Made by a program: the position numbers and the translations under genes. Shown in pieces: positions 39,517-49,615 of a stretch of 64,000 bases of DNA; position 1 is the first letter of the stretch; every line of letters starts with the position of its first letter. The notes under the pieces are model-generated. The model searched no databases. It had not been told where the DNA came from and was given only the letters and a program-made list of their open reading frames with translations. The stretch comes from Pseudemcibacter aquimaris (GTDB taxonomy: Bacteria > Pseudomonadota > Alphaproteobacteria > Sphingomonadales > Emcibacteraceae), in NCBI RefSeq assembly GCF_028869115.1, contig NZ_CP079800.1:1054001-1118000 (forward strand), written 5' to 3'.

Positions 39517-40818
39517 ATGCGTCTTTCCAAACATTTTATTCCTACGGTTAAGGAAAACCCAAAAGAAGCAGAAATCGTATCGCATCGTCTGATGCTACGT
39601 TCCGGTATGATCCGTCAATCAAGCGCAGGTATTTATATCTGGTTGCCAACAGGATTGCGCGTTCTTAATAAAATTGCCAACATCGTGCGCGAAGAACAGA
39701 ACCGCGCTGGCGCGATTGAATTATTAATGCCGACAATTCAACCTGCTGAACTTTGGCAGGAAAGCGGCCGTTATGATGCATATGGTAAAGAAATGCTGCG
39801 TATCACAGACCGTCATGAGCGTGATATGCTTTTTGGTCCAACCAACGAAGAAATGATCACTGATCTTTTTAAAAATAATGTGAAATCATATAAAGACCTT
39901 CCGTTAAATATGTATCATATTCAATGGAAGTTCCGCGATGAAGTCCGCCCGCGTTTTGGCATTATGCGTGGCCGTGAATTTCTAATGAAAGATAATTATT
40001 CATTCGATCTTGATTTTGAAGGTGCAAAAGAATCATACAACAAAATGTATGTGGCTTATTTGCGTACTTTCGCGCGCCTTGGACTTGTTGCTATTCCGGT
40101 TAAGGCCGATAGCGGTGCCATCGGCGGTGACATGAGCCATGAATTCCAAATTCTGGCGGAAACCGGTGAAAGTACACTCCATTATGATAAGGCCATTGAA
40201 GACTTTGATCTATCAAGTCTGACGGGTGATATCGATGATGAAACAGTTGCAAAACTGCAAAGCTATTACGCGATGGAAGAAGAAAAGCATGACGCGGATA
40301 ACTGCCCGGTTGCCGATAGTGATCTAAAAACCGCAAAAGGGATCGAAGTTGGTCACATTTTCTATTTCGGCACAAAATATTCCGAAAGCATGGGCGCGAC
40401 TGTTGCTGGCCCTGACGGGAAAGAAGTAAACGTTGAAATGGGTTCATACGGTATTGGTGTTTCCCGCCTTGTTGGTGCACTGATCGAAGCCAACCATGAT
40501 GATAACGGTATCATTTGGCCGGAAGCGGTGGCCCCATATAAAGTCGGGCTTATTAATCTGCGTTTTAAAGATGAAAATTGTACGGCCGCATGTGATGCAC
40601 TTTATAACAAGCTAGAAGCCGCAGGGATTGAAGTTTTATATGATGACCGTGATGCGGGCGCAGGTGCCAAATTTGCGGATATGGACTTAATTGGTGTTCC
40701 GTGGCAAGTTGTTGTTGGGCCAAAAGGTCTTGAAAAAGGCGTAATTGAACTTAAAAATCGCCGTACTGGGGAACGAGTGGAGCTGACAGAGGAAGAACTG
40801 CTCGAAAAATTAGGATAA
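39517..40818 (+). CDS. proS: Prolyl-tRNA synthetase
   Basis: Class II enzyme charging tRNA-Pro. At 433 residues it is the short alphaproteobacterial form without the about 180-residue INS editing domain between motifs 2 and 3; only a short linker joins [12 protein letters not shown] to the next motif. Motif 2 is [19 protein letters not shown], and motif 3 ([16 protein letters not shown]) precedes the anticodon-binding domain. Mis-charging with alanine would have to be corrected elsewhere. Confidence 0.96.
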   Translation: MRLSKHFIPTVKENPKEAEIVSHRLMLRSGMIRQSSAGIYIWLPTGLRVLNKIANIVREEQNRAGAIELLMPTIQPAELWQESGRYDAYGKEMLRITDRHERDMLFGPTNEEMITDLFKNNVKSYKDLPLNMYHIQWKFRDEVRPRFGIMRGREFLMKDNYSFDLDFEGAKESYNKMYVAYLRTFARLGLVAIPVKADSGAIGGDMSHEFQILAETGESTLHYDKAIEDFDLSSLTGDIDDETVAKLQSYYAMEEEKHDADNCPVADSDLKTAKGIEVGHIFYFGTKYSESMGATVAGPDGKEVNVEMGSYGIGVSRLVGALIEANHDDNGIIWPEAVAPYKVGLINLRFKDENCTAACDALYNKLEAAGIEVLYDDRDAGAGAKFADMDLIGVPWQVVVGPKGLEKGVIELKNRRTGERVELTEEELLEKLG

Positions 40819-40821
40819 TAT

Positions 40822-42078
40822 ATGTTCAATAGTTACGAGTGGAAAGTCGCACTCAAATACCTAAGTGTAAAAGGTCATGATGGTTTTGTTACTGTTATCG
40901 CGCTTTTTTCATTATTCGGTATTTTTCTTGGGGTTGGGGCCTTAATCGTCACCATGTCGGTGATGGGTGGTTTCCGTGAAGAACTTCTGGGTAAGGTGAT
41001 TGGCTTTAACGGTCATGTTCTTTATCAGCCATTCGGTGGAAAAATGGCCGATTATGACGAGGCCGCTGAACAATTATCAAACATTGAAAATGTGGTGAAG
41101 GTCCGCCCTATCCTTGAAGGGCAGGCCATGGCCATGATGGGTGACTATGGTACATTTGCCCTTGTGCGTGGTGTTAAGCCAGAAGATTTGCGCACGCAAA
41201 AACTGGTCGCCGACAATATGGTCGCCGGCACCCTTGCGGATTTTGGCGAAGGCGGTAATGATATTATCATCGGTAAAAGACTTGCTGAAAAATATAGTCT
41301 GGAAATCGGCAGTGATCTGACACTTATGTCACCGAAAGGACGCGTTACGGCATTTGGCACTGTACCACGTATTCAACAATTTTATGTCACCGGCATATTC
41401 GAGGTCGGTGAATATAATTACGACAGTAGTTATTTCTTTGTACCGCTTGAGGCAGCGCAATCATATTTCCAATATGATGATCAAGTGGGCGGGTTAGAAG
41501 TCACATTAACCCATGCCGATATGGTAAATGTCGTCTATCCGGAACTTGCCGCACGCATAGCGGATATGGGATTGGCGGGTCGTGTGATTGATTGGCAGGA
41601 ATTAAACCGTGCCTTTTTCAATGCCCTTGAAATTGAACGCAATGCCATGTTCATTATCCTATCGCTTATTATTCTAGTTGCGGTGTTTAACGTGATTTCG
41701 ACCATGATCATGTTGGTGAAAAGCAAGACCCGTGACATCGCGGTATTAAGAACAATGGGCGCGTCACGATCATCTGTGACACGGATATTTTTTATCATTG
41801 GCTCAAGCATTGGTGTGATCGGTACGTTCTTTGGCGTGCTTGGCGGTATTTACCTTGCCAATCATCTGCAATGGGTTGTGGATTTAATCGAAGCCATGAC
41901 CGGATCATCCGTTTGGGATGCGGAAACACGTTTTATTACTGAAATTCCGTCCAAAGTGGACCCGAGCGAAGTGATTGCCGTAACGATGGTTGCGTTAATC
42001 CTTTCGTTACTCGCGACTATTTTTCCGGCGCTTCGTGCTGCCAACACTGATCCGGTAAAGGCATTGAAGTATGAGTAA
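40822..42078 (+). CDS. lolC: Lipoprotein-releasing system permease (LolC/LolE type)
   Basis: Inner-membrane subunit of the complex that extracts outer-membrane lipoproteins for LolA. The 418 residues have an N-terminal helix, a large periplasmic domain (about 45-270) and three C-terminal helices with the FtsX-like signature DIAVLRTMGASRSSVTRIF. A single permease gene, likely forming a homodimer, is usual in alphaproteobacteria. It overlaps lolD by 8 bp and follows proS by 3 bp. Confidence 0.95.
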   Translation: MFNSYEWKVALKYLSVKGHDGFVTVIALFSLFGIFLGVGALIVTMSVMGGFREELLGKVIGFNGHVLYQPFGGKMADYDEAAEQLSNIENVVKVRPILEGQAMAMMGDYGTFALVRGVKPEDLRTQKLVADNMVAGTLADFGEGGNDIIIGKRLAEKYSLEIGSDLTLMSPKGRVTAFGTVPRIQQFYVTGIFEVGEYNYDSSYFFVPLEAAQSYFQYDDQVGGLEVTLTHADMVNVVYPELAARIADMGLAGRVIDWQELNRAFFNALEIERNAMFIILSLIILVAVFNVISTMIMLVKSKTRDIAVLRTMGASRSSVTRIFFIIGSSIGVIGTFFGVLGGIYLANHLQWVVDLIEAMTGSSVWDAETRFITEIPSKVDPSEVIAVTMVALILSLLATIFPALRAANTDPVKALKYE

Positions 42079-42751
42079 CATTATTGAAATTACAGATATC
42101 TATAAAAGCTTTACCCAAGGGGAACATACGCTTGAAATTTTAAAAGGTGTGAACCTGACCATTGCTAGTGGTGAGGTGGTTGCTCTTGTGGGAACGTCGG
42201 GTGCGGGTAAATCAACACTGCTTCATATTGCGGGATTACTTGAACGCACAGACCGTGGTGATGTTTTAATGTCAGGTATTCCGACAAAAGATTTAAATGA
42301 CGTAAAACGCACAAAAATCAGACGGCACGAGATCGGTTTTATTTATCAATTTCATAATTTGCTGCCGGAATTTAACGCGCTTGAAAATGTAATAATGCCG
42401 CAATTAATCGCGGGCGTTTCAAAACGTGAAGCCGCAGAACGTGCAGAAGAATTGCTCACCAAAATGGGCCTAAAAGAACGGTTAGATCACCGACCATCTG
42501 AACTTTCCGGAGGTGAACAGCAACGCGTTGCCATTGCGCGCGGTCTTGCAAACCGACCCAGATTAATCCTTGCGGATGAACCAACAGGTAATTTGGATGA
42601 GGTCACAGGGAACGAAGTGATGGATATTCTTTTGCAACTATCCAGGGACGAGGGGATTTCAGCATTAATCGCCACTCATAATAATGATCTTGCGAACAGG
42701 ATGGACCGTACGGTAAGCTTAAAAGAAGGGGTAGTACATAGTAATAATTAA
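42071..42751 (+). CDS. lolD: Lipoprotein-releasing system ATP-binding protein
   Basis: ATPase that drives the LolC-type permease encoded just upstream. The 226 residues contain Walker A GTSGAGKS (41-48), signature LSGGEQQR, Walker [14 protein letters not shown] and the H-loop IATHNNDLA. The segment [15 protein letters not shown] is typical of the LolD/MacB group. Confidence 0.95.
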   Translation: MSNIIEITDIYKSFTQGEHTLEILKGVNLTIASGEVVALVGTSGAGKSTLLHIAGLLERTDRGDVLMSGIPTKDLNDVKRTKIRRHEIGFIYQFHNLLPEFNALENVIMPQLIAGVSKREAAERAEELLTKMGLKERLDHRPSELSGGEQQRVAIARGLANRPRLILADEPTGNLDEVTGNEVMDILLQLSRDEGISALIATHNNDLANRMDRTVSLKEGVVHSNN

Positions 42752-42781
42752 TTAATCGAAAAATAATCATAGGGACAGGTT

Positions 42782-44257
42782 ATGACAATTAGATTTATTA
42801 ACAGGCCAAAACTGGCCTTAATTATTATGTTAACAGCATTAAGTTCTTGTGGAACGAACGAGAATAATACAGAAACCACAACGATAACAGAAACACAAGA
42901 TAACAGACCAAACATGATTGTTGTTTTGGTTGATGATATGCGTTTTGATGAAATTGGCGCAGCAGGCCACCCATACATTCAGACACCAAATATTGACCGC
43001 ATTGCTGCTGAAGGGGCGCATTTTGAAAATTCATTTACAGTGAATCCTTTATGTTCGCCCAGTAGAGCAACATTACTTACCGGGCAACATGCGCATTATC
43101 ATGGCATTACGGATAACCTTGCCCGAAATGAACAAAGCCATCGCCTAGAAACATTTCCGCAACGTTTATCAGAAAATGGATATGATACGGCATTCATTGG
43201 TAAATGGCATATGGGTAATGATGATACGGCACGACCCGGTTTTACCGATTGGGCCGGGATGAGGGGACAGGGTGAGGCAATAGACCCTACCTTTAATATT
43301 GATGGAGAGCGTAAACAAATCAAAGGATATGTTACTGATATCCTTCATGATCTCTCAATTGATTTCATCAAAAAAGAACGTGATAACCCGTTTATGCTAT
43401 ATTTGTCGCATAAGGCTCTGCATCCAAATGTATTTCAAGCCGATGATGGAAGTGCAGCAGATTTGCCAGAAGGACAAACCAGAACAGGATTTGTGGCCGC
43501 TGACAGGCATGTTGGAATGTATCAGGACGCAGTGCCACCCCGAAGGCCAAATTACGGGATTGTCCCAACCGATAAACCGGCACTTATGCGAAACATAGAA
43601 AATGTTCCGACATTAAGTATAGATACGGTTACACCGGATAAGACAATACATGAACGCCATGAAATGTTAATGGCAATTGACGAAGGGTTAGGCAGATTAT
43701 TATCCGAGTTAGAAACTTCAGGAAAACTCGATAATACAATAATCATTGTAACGTCTGATCATGGGTACTGGTACGGTGAACATGCGCTTGGGGCGGAACG
43801 CCGAATGGCATATGAAGAAGGGATTAGAATACCGCTATTGATCAGATATCCCGCAAAAATTAAAGCGGGTGATAAACCAACACAGACCGCTTTAACGCTT
43901 GATTTAGCGCCAACATTGATTGAATTTGCGGGCTTGAATATTGAAAAAGTTCGTCACGGCAGATCGCTGGTGCCAATATTATCTGGTGAACAGGTTGATA
44001 GTTGGCGAGATACTTTTATGATTGAATATTATTCTGATACAGTTTTTGACCGTATGGATCATATGGGATATAAAGCGGTTCGCTCAGAACAATATAAATA
44101 CATAAGATATGAGGACCTTGAAGGTATGGACGAGTTATATGATATAAAGGCCGATCCATATGAATTGAAAAACATCATTTCTGAAGAAGGTTCAGAGCAG
44201 ATCGTGGAAGAAATGAACGCTGAACTGAACAGATTAATTGAAATATCATCAAGGTAA
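42782..44257 (+). CDS. Sulfatase, predicted lipoprotein, formylglycine-dependent
   Basis: Hydrolyses sulfate esters; the natural substrate is not known. The lipobox LSSC puts the acylated cysteine at C23. The active-site cysteine is C91 in CSPSRATLLTG, the C-x-P-S-R signature that a formylglycine-generating enzyme modifies. Metal ligands are D51 and D52 (VLVDDMR) and a later DHG (TSDHGYWYGEH). It is 491 residues with a C-terminal cap. It interrupts the usual lolD-dnaE neighbourhood together with the next gene, so it is likely an acquired or relocated gene. The modifying enzyme is not in this window. Confidence 0.92.
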   Translation: MTIRFINRPKLALIIMLTALSSCGTNENNTETTTITETQDNRPNMIVVLVDDMRFDEIGAAGHPYIQTPNIDRIAAEGAHFENSFTVNPLCSPSRATLLTGQHAHYHGITDNLARNEQSHRLETFPQRLSENGYDTAFIGKWHMGNDDTARPGFTDWAGMRGQGEAIDPTFNIDGERKQIKGYVTDILHDLSIDFIKKERDNPFMLYLSHKALHPNVFQADDGSAADLPEGQTRTGFVAADRHVGMYQDAVPPRRPNYGIVPTDKPALMRNIENVPTLSIDTVTPDKTIHERHEMLMAIDEGLGRLLSELETSGKLDNTIIIVTSDHGYWYGEHALGAERRMAYEEGIRIPLLIRYPAKIKAGDKPTQTALTLDLAPTLIEFAGLNIEKVRHGRSLVPILSGEQVDSWRDTFMIEYYSDTVFDRMDHMGYKAVRSEQYKYIRYEDLEGMDELYDIKADPYELKNIISEEGSEQIVEEMNAELNRLIEISSR

Positions 44258-44278
44258 AATCTGGGAAAGGGAATTGAA

Positions 44279-44680
44279 ATGCTGAGCTTCGGGGAACTAA
44301 ATTTTCTGGCAATTTTGCTTGCCGCAATTGCAAAATTCATGGTTGGTGGATTATGGTTTTCACCAATTCTTTTCGGTAAAGCATGGTTAATTGAAACGGG
44401 CCTTAAGGAAGAAGAGTTAGGCAGCCCAAAACAGGCCATGTCCATTGGTTTTGGCCTTTGTTTGCTGGTTGCATTTTCTTTGGCGGTACTCTTTCAAATC
44501 ATGGCGCTTGATATGCGTACAACGATCGCAGTGACCGTGATCATGGCGCTGGGGGTAACATGCGCGCAAATGGGGCTTTCATATGCATTTGAAGGGCGGA
44601 CGTTAAAACTGTTCCTGATTTATGCCACACAGTGCGTCGCTGAATTTGTGACAATGGCACTGATTTTAACATTAATGTAG
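44279..44680 (+). CDS. DUF1761 family membrane protein
   Basis: 133 residues with four predicted helices. The opening NFLAILLAAIAKFMVGGLWF followed by SPILFGKAWLIE matches the DUF1761 signature. Function not established. It sits 21 bp after the sulfatase and 8 bp before dnaE, on the same strand. Confidence 0.82.
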   Translation: MLSFGELNFLAILLAAIAKFMVGGLWFSPILFGKAWLIETGLKEEELGSPKQAMSIGFGLCLLVAFSLAVLFQIMALDMRTTIAVTVIMALGVTCAQMGLSYAFEGRTLKLFLIYATQCVAEFVTMALILTLM

Positions 44681-44688
44681 GGCCAAGT

Positions 44689-47600
44689 ATGTCAGCGGCA
44701 CAGCAATTCGTTCATTTAAGATTACATTCTGCATATTCACTGGCGGAAGGGGCTGTGCCCGTAAAGGAAATTGGTAAACACTGCGTTGGTAATAAAATGC
44801 CCGCGGTGGCGATTACAGATACCAATAACATGTTTGGTGCGCTTGATGCGTCACTGAACTTACCACCCCAAGGGGTGCAGCCGATTATTGGGTGTACCAT
44901 CGCAATCCGTCATGAGCTTACTGGCGATAACATCAATAAACCTGCACCGGAGCCGGGTTGGATCGTGTTGCTTGCGCAAACGCAGGTGGGTTATGAAAAT
45001 CTGATGGTGCTTGTTAGTAAAGCTCATCTTGATTCTGATCCATCAGAAACACCGCAGATTGCCATTGATGATTTAAGCGGCCATACGGGTGATCTGATCT
45101 GTTTAACGGGGGGCGTTAATGGCCCGGTAGGTAAGTTTTTACAGGACGAAGAGAACGAAAAGGCGGAAGAATGTTTAAAGCATTTAAACAGCATGTTCGC
45201 AGGCCGCCTTTATATGGAAATTGCCCGCACGGGGCTTAAGGTTCAAGATCAGCTTGAGGGTACTTTTATCGATCTGGCCTATAAATACGACATTCCGCTG
45301 GTCGCGACCAATCAGGTGTTTTTCCCAAAACGTAAAATGTATGAAGCCCATGATGCGCTGCTTTGCATTGCTGGTGGTAATTATGTGGAACAAACCGACC
45401 GCCGTAAAGAAACGCCGGAAAATTATTTCAAATCTACCGATGAAATGGTGAAGCTTTTCGAAGATCTGCCGGAAGCCATTCAAAATACCGTCGTGATTGC
45501 ACAGCGCTGCGCATACAAAGTGCCAACCATTGACCCGATCCTGCCAAAATTCACAATCGGTGAGGGCATGAGTGAGGCGGACAGCCTGCGTCAGGTTACC
45601 AAAGAAGGGTTAGACGCAAGGTTAGAGGCGCATGTATTTCACGGCGAAACAGACGAAGAAAAACGAGCCGAAATGGCCAAGCCATATTACGAACGTATGG
45701 AATATGAACTGGGCATCATTATCAATATGGATTTCCCGGGTTATTTCCTGATCGTTATGGATTTTATCCAATGGTCCAAGGATCATGACATTCCCGTGGG
45801 GCCGGGCCGTGGTTCCGGTGCGGGTTCTGTGGTTGCATGGGCTCTTAAAATTACCGATCTTGACCCATTGCGTTTCGGACTTCTGTTTGAACGTTTCTTG
45901 AACCCGGAACGTGTGTCGATGCCTGACTTCGATATTGACTTCTGTCAGGATAAACGCGGTCTTGTGATTGATTATGTGCAGGAAAAATACGGCGCCGACC
46001 AAGTGGCGCAGATTATTACTTTCGGTAAGCTGCAAGCCCGCGCGGTGGTGCGTGATGTGGGTCGCGTGCTACAAATGCCATATGGGCAGGTCGATAGACT
46101 TTCAAAATTGATCCCGAGTAACCCTGCGAACCCGATGACCTTGTCAGAAGCCATCGAAAGCGAAAAAAAATTACGCGAAGAAATTGCGGGTGATCCAAAT
46201 ACATCTCGTCTGATTGATATCGCGCTTCAGCTTGAAGGATTATTCCGCCATGCATCGACCCACGCCGCCGGTGTGGTGATTGGCGATAGGCCGCTTGATC
46301 AATTGGTGCCGCTTTACCGCGATCCGCGTTCCGATATGCCGGTAACACAATTTAATATGAAATTCGTGGAACAGGCGGGCCTTGTTAAATTTGACTTCTT
46401 GGGATTAAAAACGCTTACGGTTCTAAAAAAGGCGGTCGAATATATCGCCAATCGTGACATTGTGGTCGACCTTGAAAAAACACCACTTGATGATGGGCCA
46501 TCTTATGAGCTTCTTTGTCGCGGTGACACGGTCGGCGTGTTCCAGCTTGAAAGTACAGGGATGCAGAGCGTTCTGATGAACATGAAACCCGACATGTTCG
46601 AAGACATCATCGCGGTGGTGGCGCTTTATCGTCCTGGTCCGATGGATAACATTCCGCGTTACATTGCTTGTAAACATGGCGAAGAAGAACCGGATTATAT
46701 GCATCCGCTCTTGGAGGAAATCCTCACCGAAACATATGGCGTGATCATTTATCAGGAACAGGTGATGATCATCGCGCAGATTCTCGCGGATTATTCCCTT
46801 GGTGATGCGGACTTGCTGCGCCGTGCGATGGGTAAGAAAATCGCGTCCGAAATGGATAAGCAGCGCGCAAGGTTCCAGGACGGTGCCGATAAAAAGGGCG
46901 TAGACCCGAAACAGGCCGCCGCCATTTTCGACCAAGTGGCGAAATTCGCGGGTTATGGTTTTAACAAAAGTCACGCCGCCGCTTATGCGCTTGTTTCCTA
47001 TCATACGGCATACTTAAAGGCCAACTACGCGGTTGAATTTATGGCCGCGATCATGACACTTGATCTAACCAACACAGACAAGCTTCATATTTTTAAACAG
47101 GAACTGAATAACCTGAATATTCCAATCCTGCCGCCAGACGTCAATAAATCACAGGTCGAATTCACCGCAGAGGTCATCGAGGGTGAAACCGATGATGACA
47201 AGGTCGGCGGTTACATGAGTGACGGTAAACTGCGTGGTGTGCGTTATGCGCTTGCGGGTCTTAAAAATGTGGGCGCAGCGGCGATGGAAAGCCTTGTGGC
47301 GGAACGTGACGCAAACGGCCCGTTTAAAGATATGGATGATTTCTGTAACCGTGTTGATACGAGACAGATTAACAAACGTGCCCTTGAAAATCTGATTAAG
47401 GCCGGTGCTTTCGACAGCATCAACCCGAACCGTGCGCAACTGCACGAGGGCGTAGAAATGATGCTCCGTGAAATGAGCCTCGCGACACAGGAAAGAAATT
47501 CAAATCAAGTAAGCCTTTTCGGTGATCAGGTTGAGGAACATTCAATTGTCCTACCAGAAGTTAACAATTGGGATTTGATAGAAAAACTGAAATGCGAAAA

Positions 47601-48213
47601 AGAAGCGGTTGGTTTTTACCTCTCCGCCCATCCGCTTGATGCCTATACATCCGTGCTCGCCCGTCAAAAAGTTATCCCAAGCACCGAAATTGCCGAACGC
47701 GCCACGGGTAAGGGCGGTGTGGTGCGCCTTGCCGGAACCATCCAAGGTATCCGCAAAATGAAATCCAAGCGTGGTAAGGCATACGCGTTCTTAAGTCTTT
47801 CCGATGCCCATGGTGGTTTTGAAGTGACGTTATTCTCGGAACTGCTAGACGCTGTTGATGAAATCCTGACGGGCGGTAATTCCGTGATCATTACCGCCGA
47901 AGTACGCCATAGCGATGATGGTGGCCTGCGTGTTACCGCGCAAGGCATTGAAACCATCGATAACGTGGCACTGCGCACGGGCGCAGGGCTTGATGTTTAT
48001 CTTAAAGATGCAAGTAATCTTGATGCAATTAAGGAAATCCTTGAACCCCATAAAAAGGGACGTGGACGCGTTACATTCAAGCTAAACGTCAAACACGAAG
48101 ATTTTCCAGATTGCGATGTGGATGTGGAACTTAAAGATAAATATAAAATCTCCCCATCCATCCGTAATGCGGTGGCGTCATTAAAAGGCGTGATCGACGC
48201 CAGAGAAATTTAA
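44689..48213 (+). CDS. dnaE: DNA polymerase III subunit alpha
   Basis: Catalytic subunit of the replicative polymerase, 1174 residues. It starts with the PHP domain (VHLRLHSAYSLAEGA). The polymerase active-site aspartates D413 and D415 are in MPDFDIDFCQ, preceded by the GPGRGSGAGSVVAWAL motif. Fingers, the helix-hairpin-helix region, the beta-clamp region (NQVSLFG, a likely clamp-binding peptide near residue 944) and an OB-fold domain follow. The start and length are normal for DnaE1. It ends 1 bp before the Nudix gene. Confidence 0.98.
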   Translation: MSAAQQFVHLRLHSAYSLAEGAVPVKEIGKHCVGNKMPAVAITDTNNMFGALDASLNLPPQGVQPIIGCTIAIRHELTGDNINKPAPEPGWIVLLAQTQVGYENLMVLVSKAHLDSDPSETPQIAIDDLSGHTGDLICLTGGVNGPVGKFLQDEENEKAEECLKHLNSMFAGRLYMEIARTGLKVQDQLEGTFIDLAYKYDIPLVATNQVFFPKRKMYEAHDALLCIAGGNYVEQTDRRKETPENYFKSTDEMVKLFEDLPEAIQNTVVIAQRCAYKVPTIDPILPKFTIGEGMSEADSLRQVTKEGLDARLEAHVFHGETDEEKRAEMAKPYYERMEYELGIIINMDFPGYFLIVMDFIQWSKDHDIPVGPGRGSGAGSVVAWALKITDLDPLRFGLLFERFLNPERVSMPDFDIDFCQDKRGLVIDYVQEKYGADQVAQIITFGKLQARAVVRDVGRVLQMPYGQVDRLSKLIPSNPANPMTLSEAIESEKKLREEIAGDPNTSRLIDIALQLEGLFRHASTHAAGVVIGDRPLDQLVPLYRDPRSDMPVTQFNMKFVEQAGLVKFDFLGLKTLTVLKKAVEYIANRDIVVDLEKTPLDDGPSYELLCRGDTVGVFQLESTGMQSVLMNMKPDMFEDIIAVVALYRPGPMDNIPRYIACKHGEEEPDYMHPLLEEILTETYGVIIYQEQVMIIAQILADYSLGDADLLRRAMGKKIASEMDKQRARFQDGADKKGVDPKQAAAIFDQVAKFAGYGFNKSHAAAYALVSYHTAYLKANYAVEFMAAIMTLDLTNTDKLHIFKQELNNLNIPILPPDVNKSQVEFTAEVIEGETDDDKVGGYMSDGKLRGVRYALAGLKNVGAAAMESLVAERDANGPFKDMDDFCNRVDTRQINKRALENLIKAGAFDSINPNRAQLHEGVEMMLREMSLATQERNSNQVSLFGDQVEEHSIVLPEVNNWDLIEKLKCEKEAVGFYLSAHPLDAYTSVLARQKVIPSTEIAERATGKGGVVRLAGTIQGIRKMKSKRGKAYAFLSLSDAHGGFEVTLFSELLDAVDEILTGGNSVIITAEVRHSDDGGLRVTAQGIETIDNVALRTGAGLDVYLKDASNLDAIKEILEPHKKGRGRVTFKLNVKHEDFPDCDVDVELKDKYKISPSIRNAVASLKGVIDAREI

Positions 48214-48214
48214 T

Positions 48215-48934
48215 ATGGCGGAACTAATTGATTCCGCCTCCATCCTCGTCATCCGTGATGGCGATGACGGCCTAGAAGTCCTGATGATCAAACGTCACCA
48301 AGACATCGCCTTCGCCGGCGGTGCATATGTCTTCCCGGGCGGCAAAGTCGATCCTGAAGACATAGAACTCGCAAATAATATTCCAGAATATCCCGACGGA
48401 TACAGTGAACTCACCCACACCGCCTTCCGCGAAGTCTTCGAAGAATCAGGCTTGATCATCGGCGAACAAACGAGCGCGAGCGAATATCGCGATGACTTGT
48501 TAAATGATAAAATCACTTTCGCCGAAATTATCAACAAAGCAAACATCACATTCAACATGGATGCCTTGGTTCCTTTCGCCAGATGGGTGACACCACGCAT
48601 CTACCCCAAACGCTTCGACACCCGCTTCTTCCTAGCCAAAGCACCAACGGGGCAAGTTGCAACACCGGATGGACGCGAAGCCGTTGATTTAAAATGGGTG
48701 AAGCCCCTAGAGTTTATTGAGGAAGCGCGAGAAGACATGATGTTCCCCACCATCATGAATCTTAAGTTATTATCTCAGGCGGGGAATATGGATGAGGCGT
48801 TTGAACAATCGAGAGTACGAAAAATCGTGACTGTTGAACCCAAAATTATCGACGGAAAACGCGTCATTGATCCTAATGCCGGGTATGATGAGGTGGATCA
48901 GGATGGTATTCATATAGGAGTGAGGGGCGATTAA
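48215..48934 (+). CDS. Nudix hydrolase, NUDT19-like
   Basis: Cleaves a nucleoside diphosphate linked to another group. The 239 residues carry a Nudix box stretched by an insert: FPGGKVDPED, then about 20 residues, then AFREVFEESGLIIGE. This expanded form, with the DSASILVIRDGDDGLEVLMIKRH start, resembles the NUDT19 (RP2p, CoA diphosphatase) group. The substrate is inference. The first half of the gene is visibly more C-rich in third positions than its neighbours. Confidence 0.88.
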   Translation: MAELIDSASILVIRDGDDGLEVLMIKRHQDIAFAGGAYVFPGGKVDPEDIELANNIPEYPDGYSELTHTAFREVFEESGLIIGEQTSASEYRDDLLNDKITFAEIINKANITFNMDALVPFARWVTPRIYPKRFDTRFFLAKAPTGQVATPDGREAVDLKWVKPLEFIEEAREDMMFPTIMNLKLLSQAGNMDEAFEQSRVRKIVTVEPKIIDGKRVIDPNAGYDEVDQDGIHIGVRGD

Positions 48935-49186
48935 ATGAATATATTAAAACGAGTTTTCATAAAAATAGATAAATCTAAGCATCGTTCAGATATATGGTGT
49001 TTCATATGTATCGTTATTAATATGCCTATACCAATTTATACTTTGTGGAAATTACCACCCGACATATCGCCAATAGTTTATGGTTTGGTAGTGGGGGTGG
49101 GTTTTTCTCCTTTTTATTATTTTTATTTAACATTACCAAAGTATATTCGTCGTAGGATATATGAAGGGGTTGACGATAAAGAATAG
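48935..49186 (+). CDS. Hypothetical small membrane protein
   Basis: 83 residues with two hydrophobic helices (about 20-40 and 46-66), a basic N-terminus (KRVFIKIDKSKHR) and a charged C-terminus (RRRIYEGVDDKE). It begins directly at the Nudix stop, with AGGAG overlapping that gene's end. No family recognised; it may be real or the remnant of a longer gene. Confidence 0.5.
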   Translation: MNILKRVFIKIDKSKHRSDIWCFICIVINMPIPIYTLWKLPPDISPIVYGLVVGVGFSPFYYFYLTLPKYIRRRIYEGVDDKE

Positions 49187-49308
49187 GTGAACTTAATTTT
49201 CTTTTGTTTCGTTTACAATGCACCTCTGCGGAATCTGTCGCGCGCTGCAGAAATTGCGTTCTCAGACCTTGATTATTGAGATCTTTGGGAAGACTAATAA
49301 AATTACTT

Positions 49309-49402
49309 CGTCACTCTCGGACTTGTTCCGAGAGTCTATTCCGCAGCTTGAAAGATTCCTCATGTATATAAATGGATACTCGGAACAAGTCCGAGTATGA
49401 CG
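49309..49402. repeat. Palindromic repeat element bounded by CGTCA and TGACG
   Basis: Two hairpins face each other: ACTCTCGGA-CTTGT-TCCGAGAGT (49312-49334) and ATACTCGGA-ACAAG-TCCGAGTAT (49376-49398). Each is a perfect 9-bp stem, and the second is an inverted copy of the first. CGTCA opens the element and TGACG closes it. This is the layout of the dispersed intergenic element common in alphaproteobacteria (ends like CGTCATCCCGGACTTGATCC and its complement), here as a diverged copy of 94 bp. Confidence 0.75.
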
Positions 49403-49501
49403 ATGAGGGGGCTTAAATAGGGATGTTTTAAAGGTTTTCGGGGATAAAAAATGGTGATATTTATTTTTTGTCGTTTTTTCACCAAAAATGCAAAAAAATC
49501 C

Positions 49502-49530
49502 TTGAAATCCCTCGCTCCCCCGTGTATTAC
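49502..49530 (+). promoter_or_regulatory. Probable rpsB promoter
   Basis: TTGAAA (49502-49507), a 17-bp spacer and TATTAC (49525-49530). The expected start near 49537 gives a leader of about 107 nt that contains the whole structured element. Confidence 0.65.
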
Positions 49531-49545
49531 CCCCTTACTTTCACA

Positions 49546-49615
49546 TGCAGGTATTTGTTTATCCCCTACATATTGGGATCGACACACCGGTGTTCTTCGG
49601 AACTCAGCACCTGCA
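49546..49615 (+). promoter_or_regulatory. Structured rpsB leader, possible S2 autoregulatory site
   Basis: TGCAGGT (49546-49552) pairs with ACCTGCA (49609-49615). Within this stem are ATCCC/GGGAT (49561-49565 with 49575-49579) and GTTC-TTCG-GAAC (49592-49603), a UUCG tetraloop. The result is a closed three-way junction ending 28 nt before the rpsB ATG. Regulation by S2 is known for rpsB leaders in gammaproteobacteria; for this RNA it is inference. Confidence 0.55.
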
